A stretch of 31,625 bases of DNA from Deltaproteobacteria bacterium (GTDB taxonomy: Bacteria; Desulfobacterota; Syntrophia; Syntrophales; UBA5619): the NCBI GenBank assembly GCA_021372695.1, contig JAJFTY010000188.1, forward strand, positions 1 through 31,625, written 5' to 3'. The position numbers and the translations under genes are program-made. Below are positions 24,701 to 31,567 of this stretch, piece after piece (the stretch's first letter is position 1; each line of letters starts with the position of its first letter). The notes under the pieces are model-generated. The model was not told the origin of the DNA, did no database searches, and saw only the letters and a program-made list of their open reading frames with translations.

Positions 24701-27441
24701 GGCTGGCGGTGGACCTGGTCATCTGGAACGAGGACCACGCCGGGTACCGGCAACTGCTCCACGACCAGATCATGGGGCTGATTGCGGCCGGCATCGAGGC
24801 CAACGTGACCGATAACCGCGGCGCCATTTTTGTAAGGCCTGCGGATCAGATATCGGAAGAGGACCGCATCCTGATCCAGACGGTTGCCCGCGTCATCATC
24901 GCCGACTCCCGGGGATCGCTGGCCGACCAGCTCGACCGTCAGAATTCCATGGATATGGCCGTGCCGCCTCTGACGGCATCCCGGGCGTACCGCGCCGCCC
25001 TCCCGGCGGTGACCGCGCTGCCCCGCCCGGATCTGATGTTTTTCAACGGGCTGGGCGGGTTCACTCCCGACGGGCGCGAGTACATCGTGACCACCGCGCC
25101 CTTGCAGGTGACCCCGGCGCCCTGGGTCAATGTCCTGGCGAACCCGCAGTTCGGAACGGTCGTCTCCGAGAGCGGTTCCGCCTACACCTGGGCGGAGAAT
25201 GCCCACGAGTTCCGCCTGACCCCGTGGCATGACGACCCGGTGAGCGATCCGAGCGGGGAGGCGTTTTACATCCGCGATGACGAGCGCGGCCACTTCTGGT
25301 CACCCATGCCGCTGCCCAGCCGCGGAATGACGCCTTACGTCACCCGGCACGGATTCGGCTACAGCGTCTTCGAACACGCGGAGCGGGGCATCCGCTCCGA
25401 GGCATGGGTATACGTGGCGACCGATGCGCCCGTCAAATTCACGGTGCTCAAGATCAAAAACGAGTCCGGACGCGCCCGCCGCCTGTCCGTCACGGGTTAC
25501 GCGGAATGGGTCCTGGGAGATCTTCGGTCGAAAACCGCCATGCACGTGGTGACCGAGGCAGACCCCGCAAGCGGGGCGCTCTTCGCGCGGAACCCTTACA
25601 ATACGGAGTTTCCCGACCGGATCGCCTTTTTCGACGCCGACGGCGCGCCGCGGACGTTCAGCGGCGACCGGACCGAGTTTCTGGGTCGCAACGGCACGCT
25701 CACCAGCCCCGCGGCGATGGGCCGCTCGCGGCTCTCCGGCAGGGTCGGCGCCGCCCTGGACCCCTGCGCGGCAATCCAGGCCTCCTTCGAACTGGCCGAC
25801 GGGCAGGAGCGGGAGATCGTCTTCATGCTGGGCGCGGCGCAGGATGCCGCCACGGCCCGCCGCCTGGTGCACCTTTTCCGCGGATCGGCGGCGGCACGGG
25901 GCGCGCTGGAGGCGGTGTGGCAGTACTGGAAACACACGCTCGGCGCCGTCCAGGTGGAGACGCCCGATGCCTCCCTCAACGTGCTGGCCAACGGCTGGCT
26001 TCTGTATCAGACCCTGGCGTGCCGCCTCTGGGCGCGCAGCGGATACTACCAGTCCGGCGGCGCCTTCGGTTTCCGTGACCAGTTGCAGGACGTGATGGCC
26101 CTCATCCACACGGAACCCCGCCTGGTACGCGAGCACCTGCTGGTGAGCGCGGCCCGCCAGTATCCCGAGGGGGACGTCCAGCACTGGTGGCACCCCCCCG
26201 CGGGCCGGGGTGTGCGGACCCACTGCTCGGACGATTACCTCTGGCTGCCGCTTACGGCGTGCCGCTATGTTCTGGCCACAGGGGACACCGGCGTACTGGA
26301 CGAACCCGTCCCCTTCATTCAGGGACGCCCGGTCAAGACGGAGGAAGACTCGTATTACGATCTGCCCTCCCCGTCTCCGGAAACCGTCAGCCTCTATGAA
26401 CACTGTGTGCGGGCGATTCTCCGGGGGCTCCGGTTCGGCGGACACGGATTGCCGCTCATCGGCTCCGGAGACTGGAACGACGGCATGAACCTGGTGGGTG
26501 CGGCAGGAAAGGGTGAAAGCGTCTGGTTGGGGTTTTTCCTCTATGATGTCCTCATGCGGTTTGCCGGGCTGGCCCGTGCCCACGGCGACATCGCCTTCTC
26601 CGACCGCTGTGAACTCGAAGCGGCGCAGGTCCGCCGGAATATCGAGCTCCATGGCTGGGATGGCCTGTGGTACCGCCGGGCATACTTTGACGACGGCACG
26701 CCGCTGGGGTCGATGGAGAATGCCGAATGCCAGATCGACTCCGTTGCCCAGAGCTGGTCGGTTCTGTCCGGGGCAGGGGATCCCGAACGCGCCCGCATGG
26801 CCATGGAAGCGGTGGATCGGCGCCTCGTACGCCGGGACCGCGGCCTGATCCAACTCCTGGACCCGCCATTCGACAAGTCAACGCTGAATCCCGGCTACAT
26901 CAAAGGGTATGTGCCGGGCGTCAGAGAAAACGGCGGACAGTACACGCATGGGGCGATCTGGGCAGCGATGGCCTTTGCCTCCCTGGGTGACGCGAAGCGC
27001 GCGTGGGAACTGCTGGCGATGATCAACCCGGTGAGACACGCAGGCTCTCCCGAGGCTATTGCGGCCTACAAGGTGGAGCCTTACGTCGTCGCGGCGGACG
27101 TCTACGCACTCTCCCCGCACACCGGCCGTGGCGGATGGACATGGTACACGGGTTCCGCCGGATGGCTGTACCGGCTGATTGTGGAGTCACTCCTGGGGGT
27201 GAGGCTGGAGGAGGACAGACTGCGCCTCTCTCCGCGTCTCCCGGCGGATTGGAAAAGCTTCAACGTGCACTACCGGTATCGGGAAACGGTCTACCACATC
27301 GCCGTTCTGCGCATGCCGGCCGGTGACGGCCAGGGAGGGTTGACGGTCGATGGCATCGAGCGGACCGACAAGTCGATTCCCCTCGTGGATGACCGCCGGG
27401 AACACTCGGTCGAGGTCAGAGTAAACGCCGCGAACCATTGA
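18796..27441 (+). CDS. Cyclic beta-1,2-glucan synthase-like giant enzyme (NdvB/ChvB/Cgs type)
   Basis: An uninterrupted frame of about 2,881 residues, the usual size of cyclic beta-1,2-glucan synthases. Order: N-terminal region (PLRAELFSADQMEQHG), then membrane spans at about 419-480. The GT84 glycosyltransferase follows with DTDTQ (D646, D648), FGEGSFIGKGIYDVDAF, ILSHDLLEG and RRHRW (791-795). Further spans lie at about 835-1001. A glycoamylase-like region (about 1058-1540, SVDSGNLAGH, GYNAIDVHQNYQYRAFGVPG) comes next. Two PF06165-like modules sit at about 1585 and 2075. Last is the C-terminal GH94 phosphorylase-like domain with GSGDWNDGMN (D2559, D2562). In Rhizobiales this inner-membrane enzyme initiates, elongates and cyclises glucan from UDP-glucose while GH94 sets ring size. 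The GTG at 18796 has AGGAG ten bases upstream and is preferred; the ATG at 18715 has no ribosome-binding site. No NdvA/ChvA-type exporter is adjacent. Confidence 0.9.
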   Translation: MNLSSHTIRDPLLRLKSCLPGRGLPRNHACDEPPLRAELFSADQMEQHGKNLAVSHQLSPGRAPDLLLARLAENEELLLGVRSLLTEATQANRRITPAGEWLLDNFYLIEEQIRTARRHLPKGYSRELPRLQNGPSAGLPRVYDIALETISHGDGRADPESLSRFVAAYQTVIALKLGELWAIPIMLRLALIENLRRIAARIATDRIDRNLADHWADRMTESAAKDPKNLILVIADMARSNPPLVSAFVAELTRRLQGQGPALALPLTWIEQRLSEYNQTIKQLVDSENQQQAADQVSMSNSIGSLRFLGAMDWREFVETMSAVEKILLEDPADVYGRMDFSTRDRYRHVVEKIAKFSPLSEGEVARLAIGLALKGAAEKDGADRTAHVGFYLIDRGSSELNRLAQVRWPPSEAIRKWGRRFPLPLYGGSICLLTLFLTGILTVKAHAGGLRDGTLALIALLLLLGTSQLAIALVNWLSTLLVMPHPLPRLDFSQGIPTRFRTLVVVPTMLTGAGNIAALIEALEVRFLANRDDQLHFALLTDFRDAPAESMPEDEALLRLAQRGIEGLNAKYDSPKGDRFFLFHRPRRWNPRDRIWMGYERKRGKLADLNALLRGEPEGDSGARFTRVAGDTAVLSNVKYVITLDTDTQLPRDAASEFVGTMAHPLNRARYDRDRGRVCEGYGILQPRVAVSLPGMNRSRYAAMSGSDSGIDPYTRAVSDVYQDLFGEGSFIGKGIYDVDAFDLALKGRLPENRILSHDLLEGCYARAGLLSDVQLYEEHPARYSADVSRRHRWIRGDWQLFRWLLPGVPGPAGRRQKNPLSPLSRWKLLDNLRRSLVPAALTVLLLLGWTLLPSAGFWTAAVLGIILIPSVMTSVLDGLRKPADILFRQHLAIILGSAGRRFAQALFTLVCLPYEAFFSLDAILRTVWRLLVSHRRLLEWNPSGDPERNRGDLPEAFRTLWFGPALAAATAIALSAARPDALPAAVPILLLWLSSPAVSWWISRPLERNEAKLTADQTLFLRALSRKTWAFFETFVGQEDHWLPPDNFQEHPSPAVAHRTSPTNMGLSLLANLAAYDFGYLSAGQLIERTGNAFHTMEALDRYQGHFYNWYDTRSLKPLPPLYVSSVDSGNLAGHLLTLRPGLLAIPDQKILGPRFFTGLGDTLKVLSDIAAATPGMTIPLPLGKFEELLHATIDSPPVSLAAAGRCFDQLAASAAEAAAAFADPGNPLQEWTRALNGQCRAALDELAFFHPGTDGPPRPDDPGEKDGIPTLRQLARSGKGTEAGRQAGERMAAIERLARQCGKLAQIEYGFLFDKARHLLAIGYNVAERRQDPSFYDLLASEARLSSFVAIAQGKLPQESWFALGRLLTTAGGEPILLSWSGSMFEYLMPLLVMPTYEHTLLDQTMKAAVARQIEYGHQRGVPWGSSESGYNAIDVHQNYQYRAFGVPGLGLKRGLAEDLVIAPYASAMALMVAPEEACRNLERLAAEGLAGRYGLYEAIDYTPSRLPRGQTGAVVRSFMSHHQGMSLLALASLLLDRPMQRRFESEPQFQATLLLLQERIPKATAFYAHTAELPNIRPDAGAPDTSIRVFASPNTPVPEVQLLSNGRYHVMVTSAGGGYSRWKELAVTRWREDSTCDPWGTFCYLRDAESGEFWSTACQPIPDLTDRYEAIFSEGRAEFRRRDHGFDTHTEIAVSPEDDIELRRVTITNNSGRRRTIDVTSYAEVVLAPPAADALHPAFSNLFVQTEILRRERAIFCTRRPRSQGEASPCLFHLMAIQGADIGEISYETDRMQFIGRGNTVANPQAMAHLSDLSGGEGSVLDPIVAIRHRLTLDPEEKATVSIVTGVGETREAALGLVEKYQDRRLADRVFDLAWTHSQVLLRQINATEADAQLYGRLAGSVIHANASLRADTGILLSNRRGQSGLWGYAISGDLPIVLLSIEDPANIELVRQLVQAHAYWCLKGLAVDLVIWNEDHAGYRQLLHDQIMGLIAAGIEANVTDNRGAIFVRPADQISEEDRILIQTVARVIIADSRGSLADQLDRQNSMDMAVPPLTASRAYRAALPAVTALPRPDLMFFNGLGGFTPDGREYIVTTAPLQVTPAPWVNVLANPQFGTVVSESGSAYTWAENAHEFRLTPWHDDPVSDPSGEAFYIRDDERGHFWSPMPLPSRGMTPYVTRHGFGYSVFEHAERGIRSEAWVYVATDAPVKFTVLKIKNESGRARRLSVTGYAEWVLGDLRSKTAMHVVTEADPASGALFARNPYNTEFPDRIAFFDADGAPRTFSGDRTEFLGRNGTLTSPAAMGRSRLSGRVGAALDPCAAIQASFELADGQEREIVFMLGAAQDAATARRLVHLFRGSAAARGALEAVWQYWKHTLGAVQVETPDASLNVLANGWLLYQTLACRLWARSGYYQSGGAFGFRDQLQDVMALIHTEPRLVREHLLVSAARQYPEGDVQHWWHPPAGRGVRTHCSDDYLWLPLTACRYVLATGDTGVLDEPVPFIQGRPVKTEEDSYYDLPSPSPETVSLYEHCVRAILRGLRFGGHGLPLIGSGDWNDGMNLVGAAGKGESVWLGFFLYDVLMRFAGLARAHGDIAFSDRCELEAAQVRRNIELHGWDGLWYRRAYFDDGTPLGSMENAECQIDSVAQSWSVLSGAGDPERARMAMEAVDRRLVRRDRGLIQLLDPPFDKSTLNPGYIKGYVPGVRENGGQYTHGAIWAAMAFASLGDAKRAWELLAMINPVRHAGSPEAIAAYKVEPYVVAADVYALSPHTGRGGWTWYTGSAGWLYRLIVESLLGVRLEEDRLRLSPRLPADWKSFNVHYRYRETVYHIAVLRMPAGDGQGGLTVDGIERTDKSIPLVDDRREHSVEVRVNAANH

Positions 27442-27548
27442 ACACTCTGCGGGCAGACCGCCGGGACGATCGGGACGTCACACCCCGACCCTCCGCAGAA
27501 GCCTCAATTCGTTTCATCTGAACCCGTGGGACGAAAAACAGCGGCGTC

Positions 27549-27623
27549 TCATCGGTTTCAGTTCCCTGAACAAGCCCATGAACCGAATACGGTTCGAGAC
27601 CTCATCAGGACTGAAATCGATGA
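27549..27623 (+). promoter_or_regulatory. Long stem-loop in the leader of the solute-binding protein gene
   Basis: The arms 27549-27569 and 27605-27623 pair over 19 base pairs, with one G-T wobble and one 2-base bulge. The 35 bases between them contain a second perfect hairpin, GAACCG-AATA-CGGTTC (27580-27595). No T-run follows, so it is not a simple terminator of the glucan synthase gene. It sits 108 bases after that gene and 76 bases before the ATG at 27700. It is either a regulatory RNA leader or a palindromic mobile repeat. Confidence 0.5.
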
Positions 27624-27699
27624 TCAGCGATGGACTTATTCCCTCAGTGTGATATGGTCAGCGGAAATTTGAATACCACGCCACAGAAAGGATATGTTC

Positions 27700-28485
27700 A
27701 TGAGAAGAATCGGTTGGTTATGTTTGATATTGGGTTTGTTCGTCCTTGCCGGGTGTACATGCGCCGCTCAGAAAAACCTCAAGGGCACTTCTGAGCTTCA
27801 GATGCTCACCGAGGAGTACCCGCCGGTCACCTTCATCAAAGAGGGCAAGGTGACGGGTTTCGTGACGGAGATCGTGCGGGAGATCGTCGCCCGCCAGGGC
27901 ATTCCCGACCGCATCCGGTTGACTTCTTGGGATGAGGCCTACAATCTGGCATTGAACAAACCGAATGTGGTGCTTTTCAGCGCCGAGAGGACCGAAAAAC
28001 GGGAAAATCTCTTCCAGTGGGTGGGGCCGGTCGGCAAGAACAGCGCCATTTTCTACGCGAAGAAGGGCTCCGGGATCCGGATCGGCAGCCTCGATGAGGC
28101 AAAGAAGATTTCAGCGATCGCCACGACGACCAACTGGTTCACCGAACAATACCTGAAGGAGAAAGGTTTCACGAATCTGGTCAGCTCTCCTCTTCCCGTG
28201 ACCGCCATCAGGCAGCTCATGAACGGAGAGGTGAAGGTGGCGGTCTTCACCGATATCACGATTCCCGAGATCGTGAAGAGCGCCGGATACCGCATGGACG
28301 ATCTGGAGCCTGTCTTTACGGTGAGCAATACCTATTTTTACATCGCGGTTTCGCGGGGGACGCCTGCCGAAGTGGTCAAGCAGTGGCAGTCAGCGCTGGC
28401 AGGCCTGAAGGCCGACGGGACCTTCGAGAAGATATACCGGAGATACGTTCCCGGTGCGGACCTGGCCGATCTGCTGAAGAAATAG
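27700..28485 (+). CDS. Lipoprotein extracellular solute-binding protein, family 3-like
   Basis: A 261-residue lipoprotein: a short signal peptide ends in lipobox LAGC with Cys19 as lipidation site. The body follows the SBP_bac_3/PBPb layout: EEYPPVTFIKEGKVTGFVTEIVREI, then RLTSWDEAYNLALNKPNVVLFSAERTEKRENLFQWVGPV, ISAIATTTNW, and an end of IAVSRGTPAEVVKQWQSALAGLKADGTFEKIYRRY. It binds a small solute, probably an amino acid or related compound, in the periplasm. AAGGA is seven bases from the ATG at 27700 but only one base from the ATG at 27694, so 27700 is chosen. No ABC permease or ATPase accompanies it, so it may act with an unlinked transporter or as a sensor partner. Confidence 0.87.
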   Translation: MRRIGWLCLILGLFVLAGCTCAAQKNLKGTSELQMLTEEYPPVTFIKEGKVTGFVTEIVREIVARQGIPDRIRLTSWDEAYNLALNKPNVVLFSAERTEKRENLFQWVGPVGKNSAIFYAKKGSGIRIGSLDEAKKISAIATTTNWFTEQYLKEKGFTNLVSSPLPVTAIRQLMNGEVKVAVFTDITIPEIVKSAGYRMDDLEPVFTVSNTYFYIAVSRGTPAEVVKQWQSALAGLKADGTFEKIYRRYVPGADLADLLKK

Positions 28486-28530
28486 ACTTTAGGAGCCGAT
28501 ATCGCGGGTGCCTGCGAGGCCCGGTCTCAC

Positions 28531-28586
28531 AGATCCCTTGCCGTGGAGCCCCGCCCTGAGGGCGGGGCTCCACATCCATCGGGATA
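28531..28586. repeat. REP-like palindrome with a 14-bp perfect stem
   Basis: GTGGAGCCCCGCCC (28543-28556) and GGGCGGGGCTCCAC (28560-28573) are exact inverted complements around TGA. An outer ATCCC/GGGAT pair extends the structure. There is no T-run. It lies 58 bases past the stop of the solute-binding protein and directly before an EamA relic. Its form suits a dispersed extragenic palindromic element. Confidence 0.6.
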
Positions 28587-28639
28587 GTCTGCAGCATAAA
28601 CTCCATGGCGTCATCTTCGTACGCCATTCCCGCGTACTG

Positions 28640-28924
28640 GACCGGGAAAGACCCACGCCGAAGCAGGCCGCGATCATCATGTCGATGAGGCTCCTGGGAG
28701 GCGTCGGCCACTTCCTGCTCATCCGCGCCTTCCGCGTGACCATGGCCTCCACGCTGTCGCCGCTGCTTTACGCCCAGCTGGTCTGGGCCCCGGTGCTCGG
28801 CTGGCTCGTCTTTGGCCAACTGGCGGATCCACTGACGGCTATCGGCTTGCTGGTCATTGGCGGGTCGAGCCTGAGCCTCGCCCTGCGCCGGCCGGTGCGG
28901 AAAGAGCCCGGCGAGAGACCTGTC
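28640..28924 (+). pseudogene. C-terminal relic of an EamA/DMT-family permease
   Basis: About 95 codons read RLLGGVGHFLLIRAFR, STLSPLLYAQLVWAPVLGWL, VFGQLADPLTAIGLLVIGGS and SLSLALRRP. This is the typical last-three-span segment of an EamA permease, which normally has ten spans in about 290 residues. No N-terminal part exists: the sequence to the left is the REP-like palindrome and unrelated DNA. The frame runs on without the family's own stop into the antisense of the LolA-like gene. It is most likely a remnant left by deletion or insertion. A functional small protein is possible but no ribosome-binding site is seen. Confidence 0.65.
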
Positions 28925-28929
28925 CGGAT

Positions 28930-29706
28930 TCAGGATGAACCCTTCTCCGCATCATTCTTGAAGAGGCTGTCGCCGAGGCCGGTGTTGATCCGCCAGTCGC
29001 TGTAAGTGATGTCGACGTCTCCTTCCCCGCTCATCTCGTCCATGCCGCGCATCCCCTGGGAAATCGGGTTGTCCCTCGTGTCGAAAGCGGATCCGCCGGG
29101 TGGCGCGGCCCCCTCGGGGAAGGTGAGGTGGATCCGGGTATTTTCCGGCAGGAGCCAACTCTCGGTGCCCTTCGACACCTTCTTGTGCGAGATCTTCACG
29201 ACCCCCTTGGTCCCGTGGAAGGTGAGGTACTCGACCTGGAGGATCCGGCCGGGTGTCCCTCCCACCCACACGAGGTAGTACCGGACCGGGCTCTTGGCGT
29301 CGGAGGGCTCCACTCGGTAGAGATCCGCCGGCGTCTGATCCAGGCTCCCGCTTTTCTCATGGGAAATCCGGTTCTTTTCCGGATCGAATTGCCACGGGTT
29401 GAAGAGGCCACTGTTGCGGGGAATCGGCGCGAAGCTCTTGGTCTCGACGTGGAAACGGTCGGGCTGCTTGAAGTAGAGGGTGGCGGTGAAGCCGGGTATC
29501 CGGACCGTCGGCATGGAGATCTTGGCGCGGATGGTTACGGTGTAGTCCTGGAGATTCCTATAGGGCTTGATAAGCTCGGCGAAGACTTTCGCGGGATCGG
29601 GCCGGGGGGTTGCGGCGGATTTCTCCTGCGCAAACGCCGCCGCCGGCGCCCAGAGAAGCAGCGCCAGGATGACGGGGAACGCTCTGCGGGTCCAGACGTT
29701 ACTCAT
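28930..29706 (-). CDS. LolA-like periplasmic protein (outer-membrane lipoprotein-sorting fold)
   Basis: A 258-residue exported protein with signal peptide at about 1-27 (FPVILALLLWAPAAAFAQ). The mature chain has the pattern of LolA/LolB-like half-barrels: an amphipathic helix (KVFAELIKPYRNLQDYTVTI), then paired strands MPGFTATLYFKQPDRFHVE and RILQVEYLTFHGTKGVVKISHKK. A late DITYSDWRINTGL closes the fold; the start of that first strand pair reads TVRIPGFT. Such proteins carry hydrophobic ligands such as lipoproteins or lipids across the periplasm. It is the third gene of an operon: its ATG is one base beyond the TAA of the ABC permease. The tight coupling suggests it works with that transporter. 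It is not the housekeeping LolA by context. The ligand is unknown. Confidence 0.75.
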   Translation of the reverse strand: MSNVWTRRAFPVILALLLWAPAAAFAQEKSAATPRPDPAKVFAELIKPYRNLQDYTVTIRAKISMPTVRIPGFTATLYFKQPDRFHVETKSFAPIPRNSGLFNPWQFDPEKNRISHEKSGSLDQTPADLYRVEPSDAKSPVRYYLVWVGGTPGRILQVEYLTFHGTKGVVKISHKKVSKGTESWLLPENTRIHLTFPEGAAPPGGSAFDTRDNPISQGMRGMDEMSGEGDVDITYSDWRINTGLGDSLFKNDAEKGSS

Positions 29707-29707
29707 G

Positions 29708-30547
29708 TTACGACAGGATGTCCTTTCTGGCGAAATAGCCCACGGTGGCGAGGAAAAAGGCGGCCATGAAGCCGGTGAGGATCAGGACGTGCGACCGGAT
29801 CGTTGCCCAGGGGATCGGATCGTCGAACACCTTCTGCCAGGCGTCGAAATAGTTGACGAAGAGGTAGGGGCGGATCGCCTGGAACATCTCGAAGGGCAGG
29901 GTGATGATGAGGATGCTGACGATGATCACCGCCATCGTGGCGATGATCGGGCCGATGGAGTTGTCGGTCAACGCCGAAAAGAAGAAGCAGAGGGCGGAGA
30001 CCACGAACATCGCCAGCGTCGCCAGGCCGTAGGCCATCAGGAAGTGATAGGGGAGCTGCGCCTCCGGAAGGACGAGAATCCCCCGGCGGATGATGAGCAG
30101 ATCGCCGCTGCCGAAGGCGGCGAGCGACAGGCCGAGCGTGAGCCCGCAGATGAAGAGGACCATGACCGCCGTGTAGATCAGGGTGACGATGAACTTGGCC
30201 GTGATGATCCGGGTCCGGGAGACGGCGTGGGTCAGCAGGAAGCGGAAGGTGCCGGCGTTGCCTTCGCCCGCGATCTGGTCTCCCGCCACGATCGTGAGCA
30301 CGATCGGGATGTGGACCCAGAGGGCGCTCATGAAGAAGAAGCCGAAAAACCAGCCGTTCAGGACATTCCCGCCGATGATGAAGTCCTTCTGTAGTAGCGA
30401 AAGGAGATGCTTTTCAAAGGAGAGTTGACCGCCCATCTTCAGTCCCGCCACGATCAACGGGACGATGAGGCCGAAGGCGATGAATCCGATGTAGGTTCGC
30501 CAGCGGGTGAAGGTCTTGATCAGTTCGAACCGGATCAGATGAAGCAT
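29708..30547 (-). CDS. ABC-2 type transporter permease
   Basis: A 279-residue inner-membrane protein with about six hydrophobic spans. It begins MLHLIRFELIKTFTRWRTYIGF, the usual amphipathic entry of ABC-2 permeases. GDQIAGEGNAGTFRFLLTHAVSR (about 89-111), the cytoplasmic coupling region, and late spans IGPIIATMAVIIVSILIITL and ILTGFMAAFFLATVGYF follow. The start at 30547 has AAGGAA upstream. An in-frame ATG at 30631 would give an N-terminus made from the palindromic repeat (MPASAGMT) and is rejected. The ATPase gene lies 105 bases upstream and the LolA-like gene one base downstream. It is probably an exporter; substrate unknown. Confidence 0.87.
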   Translation of the reverse strand: MLHLIRFELIKTFTRWRTYIGFIAFGLIVPLIVAGLKMGGQLSFEKHLLSLLQKDFIIGGNVLNGWFFGFFFMSALWVHIPIVLTIVAGDQIAGEGNAGTFRFLLTHAVSRTRIITAKFIVTLIYTAVMVLFICGLTLGLSLAAFGSGDLLIIRRGILVLPEAQLPYHFLMAYGLATLAMFVVSALCFFFSALTDNSIGPIIATMAVIIVSILIITLPFEMFQAIRPYLFVNYFDAWQKVFDDPIPWATIRSHVLILTGFMAAFFLATVGYFARKDILS

Positions 30548-30611
30548 GTCGTTTCCGTTCCTTCCCTTCTTCGACGCTCTCGCAAAAAGACGAAGGTCAG
30601 CCGCTCGTGTC

Positions 30612-30631
30612 ATGCCGGCGGAAGCCGGCAT
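30612..30631. repeat. Dispersed palindromic repeat inside the ABC operon
   Basis: ATGCCGGC (30612-30619) and GCCGGCAT (30624-30631) form a perfect 8-bp stem with a GGAA loop, flanked by GTC and CCAG. This is the pattern of a widespread bacterial extragenic palindrome whose translation gives the artefact MPASAGMT. It sits in the 105-base gap between the ATPase and permease genes. Confidence 0.7.
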
Positions 30632-30652
30632 CCAGACGTCGTTCCCCGTTTT

Positions 30653-31567
30653 TCAAGCTTCCCGCCCCTCGATCAGGTTCAGGAAATAGGTCTCGAGCGT
30701 CCGCCTCGGCACCAGGGCGGTGACGTCGAAACCGGCGCCCACCAACAGCCGGTTGAGCTCCGGTACCTTCTCCAGGTCAAGCTCGATCAGAATGCCGTCG
30801 CTCTCGGCCGCGGCGGAGCGGTAGGCCTCTCTTGCCTTGAGAAAGTTCAGGGCCTCCTCCGGGCGATTCGTCTGCACGAGGACCGAAGAGGGCCCCTTTT
30901 TGAGGAGATCCTGGACGCTTCCCTCCACGCGGAGCCGCCCCTGGTGGATGATCGCCATCCGGGTCGCGGTCAGCTCCATCTCGTGGAGCAGGTGGGACGA
31001 GAGAAATACCGTCACCCCCCGCTCGCGGGCGAGTTCTCCGATCAGTTCCCTGACCTCCTTCATCCCCTGGGGGTCGAGACCGGTCGTCGGCTCGTCGAGG
31101 ACCACCAGCTTCGGCTCGGTGAGCAGGATCAGGGCCAGTCCCAGGCGCTGGTTCATCCCGTGGGAGTAGCTCTTCACGGGGTCGTCCGCCCGGTCGGCAA
31201 GCGCGACCCGCTCCAGATTCTCCATGATCCGGCGGCGGGTGACGCGCTTCTGAAGCCCTCCCAGGATCTCCAGGTTGCGGGCCGCGGAGAGATGGCCGTA
31301 AAAAGCCGGCCGCTCCACGACGGCCCCCACCTCCGCCAGGGCCCGATGCCTTGCCCTGGCGAGCGAGGTCCCGAAGATCTCCACGTCCCCCTCCGTGGGA
31401 AAGACCAGGTGCAGGATCATCCGGATCGTCGTGCTTTTCCCCGCGCCGTTGGGGCCGAGAAATCCGAAGATGTCGCCCTGCCGCACCTCGAGGTTCAGAT
31501 GGTCCACGGCCACCCTGTGCTTGAAGCGCTTGGTCAGATCGATGGTGCGCAAAACAATATCGGACAT
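30653..31567 (-). CDS. ABC transporter ATP-binding protein
   Basis: A 304-residue ATPase of the ABC-2/drug-export type. Walker A is GPNGAGKST (38-46). The signature segment is YSHGMNQRL (134-142), a degenerate LSGGQ often seen in this subfamily. Walker B is LVVLDEP (154-160), followed by TTGLD and the H-loop His192 (SSHLLHE). A C-terminal domain of about 80 residues, ending RRTLETYFLNLIEG, is typical of exporters that partner ABC2 permeases. It powers the permease encoded downstream. AGG lies seven bases before the ATG. Only 58 bases remain before the window edge, so its promoter may be incomplete here. The operon reads ATPase, permease, LolA-like protein. Confidence 0.92.
   Translation of the reverse strand: MSDIVLRTIDLTKRFKHRVAVDHLNLEVRQGDIFGFLGPNGAGKSTTIRMILHLVFPTEGDVEIFGTSLARARHRALAEVGAVVERPAFYGHLSAARNLEILGGLQKRVTRRRIMENLERVALADRADDPVKSYSHGMNQRLGLALILLTEPKLVVLDEPTTGLDPQGMKEVRELIGELARERGVTVFLSSHLLHEMELTATRMAIIHQGRLRVEGSVQDLLKKGPSSVLVQTNRPEEALNFLKAREAYRSAAAESDGILIELDLEKVPELNRLLVGAGFDVTALVPRRTLETYFLNLIEGREA

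Noticed and set aside
30548..30631. 28-residue N-terminal extension of the ABC permease
   Set aside because: It is translation of the palindromic repeat (MPASAGMT); the ATG at 30547 begins the conserved permease sequence.
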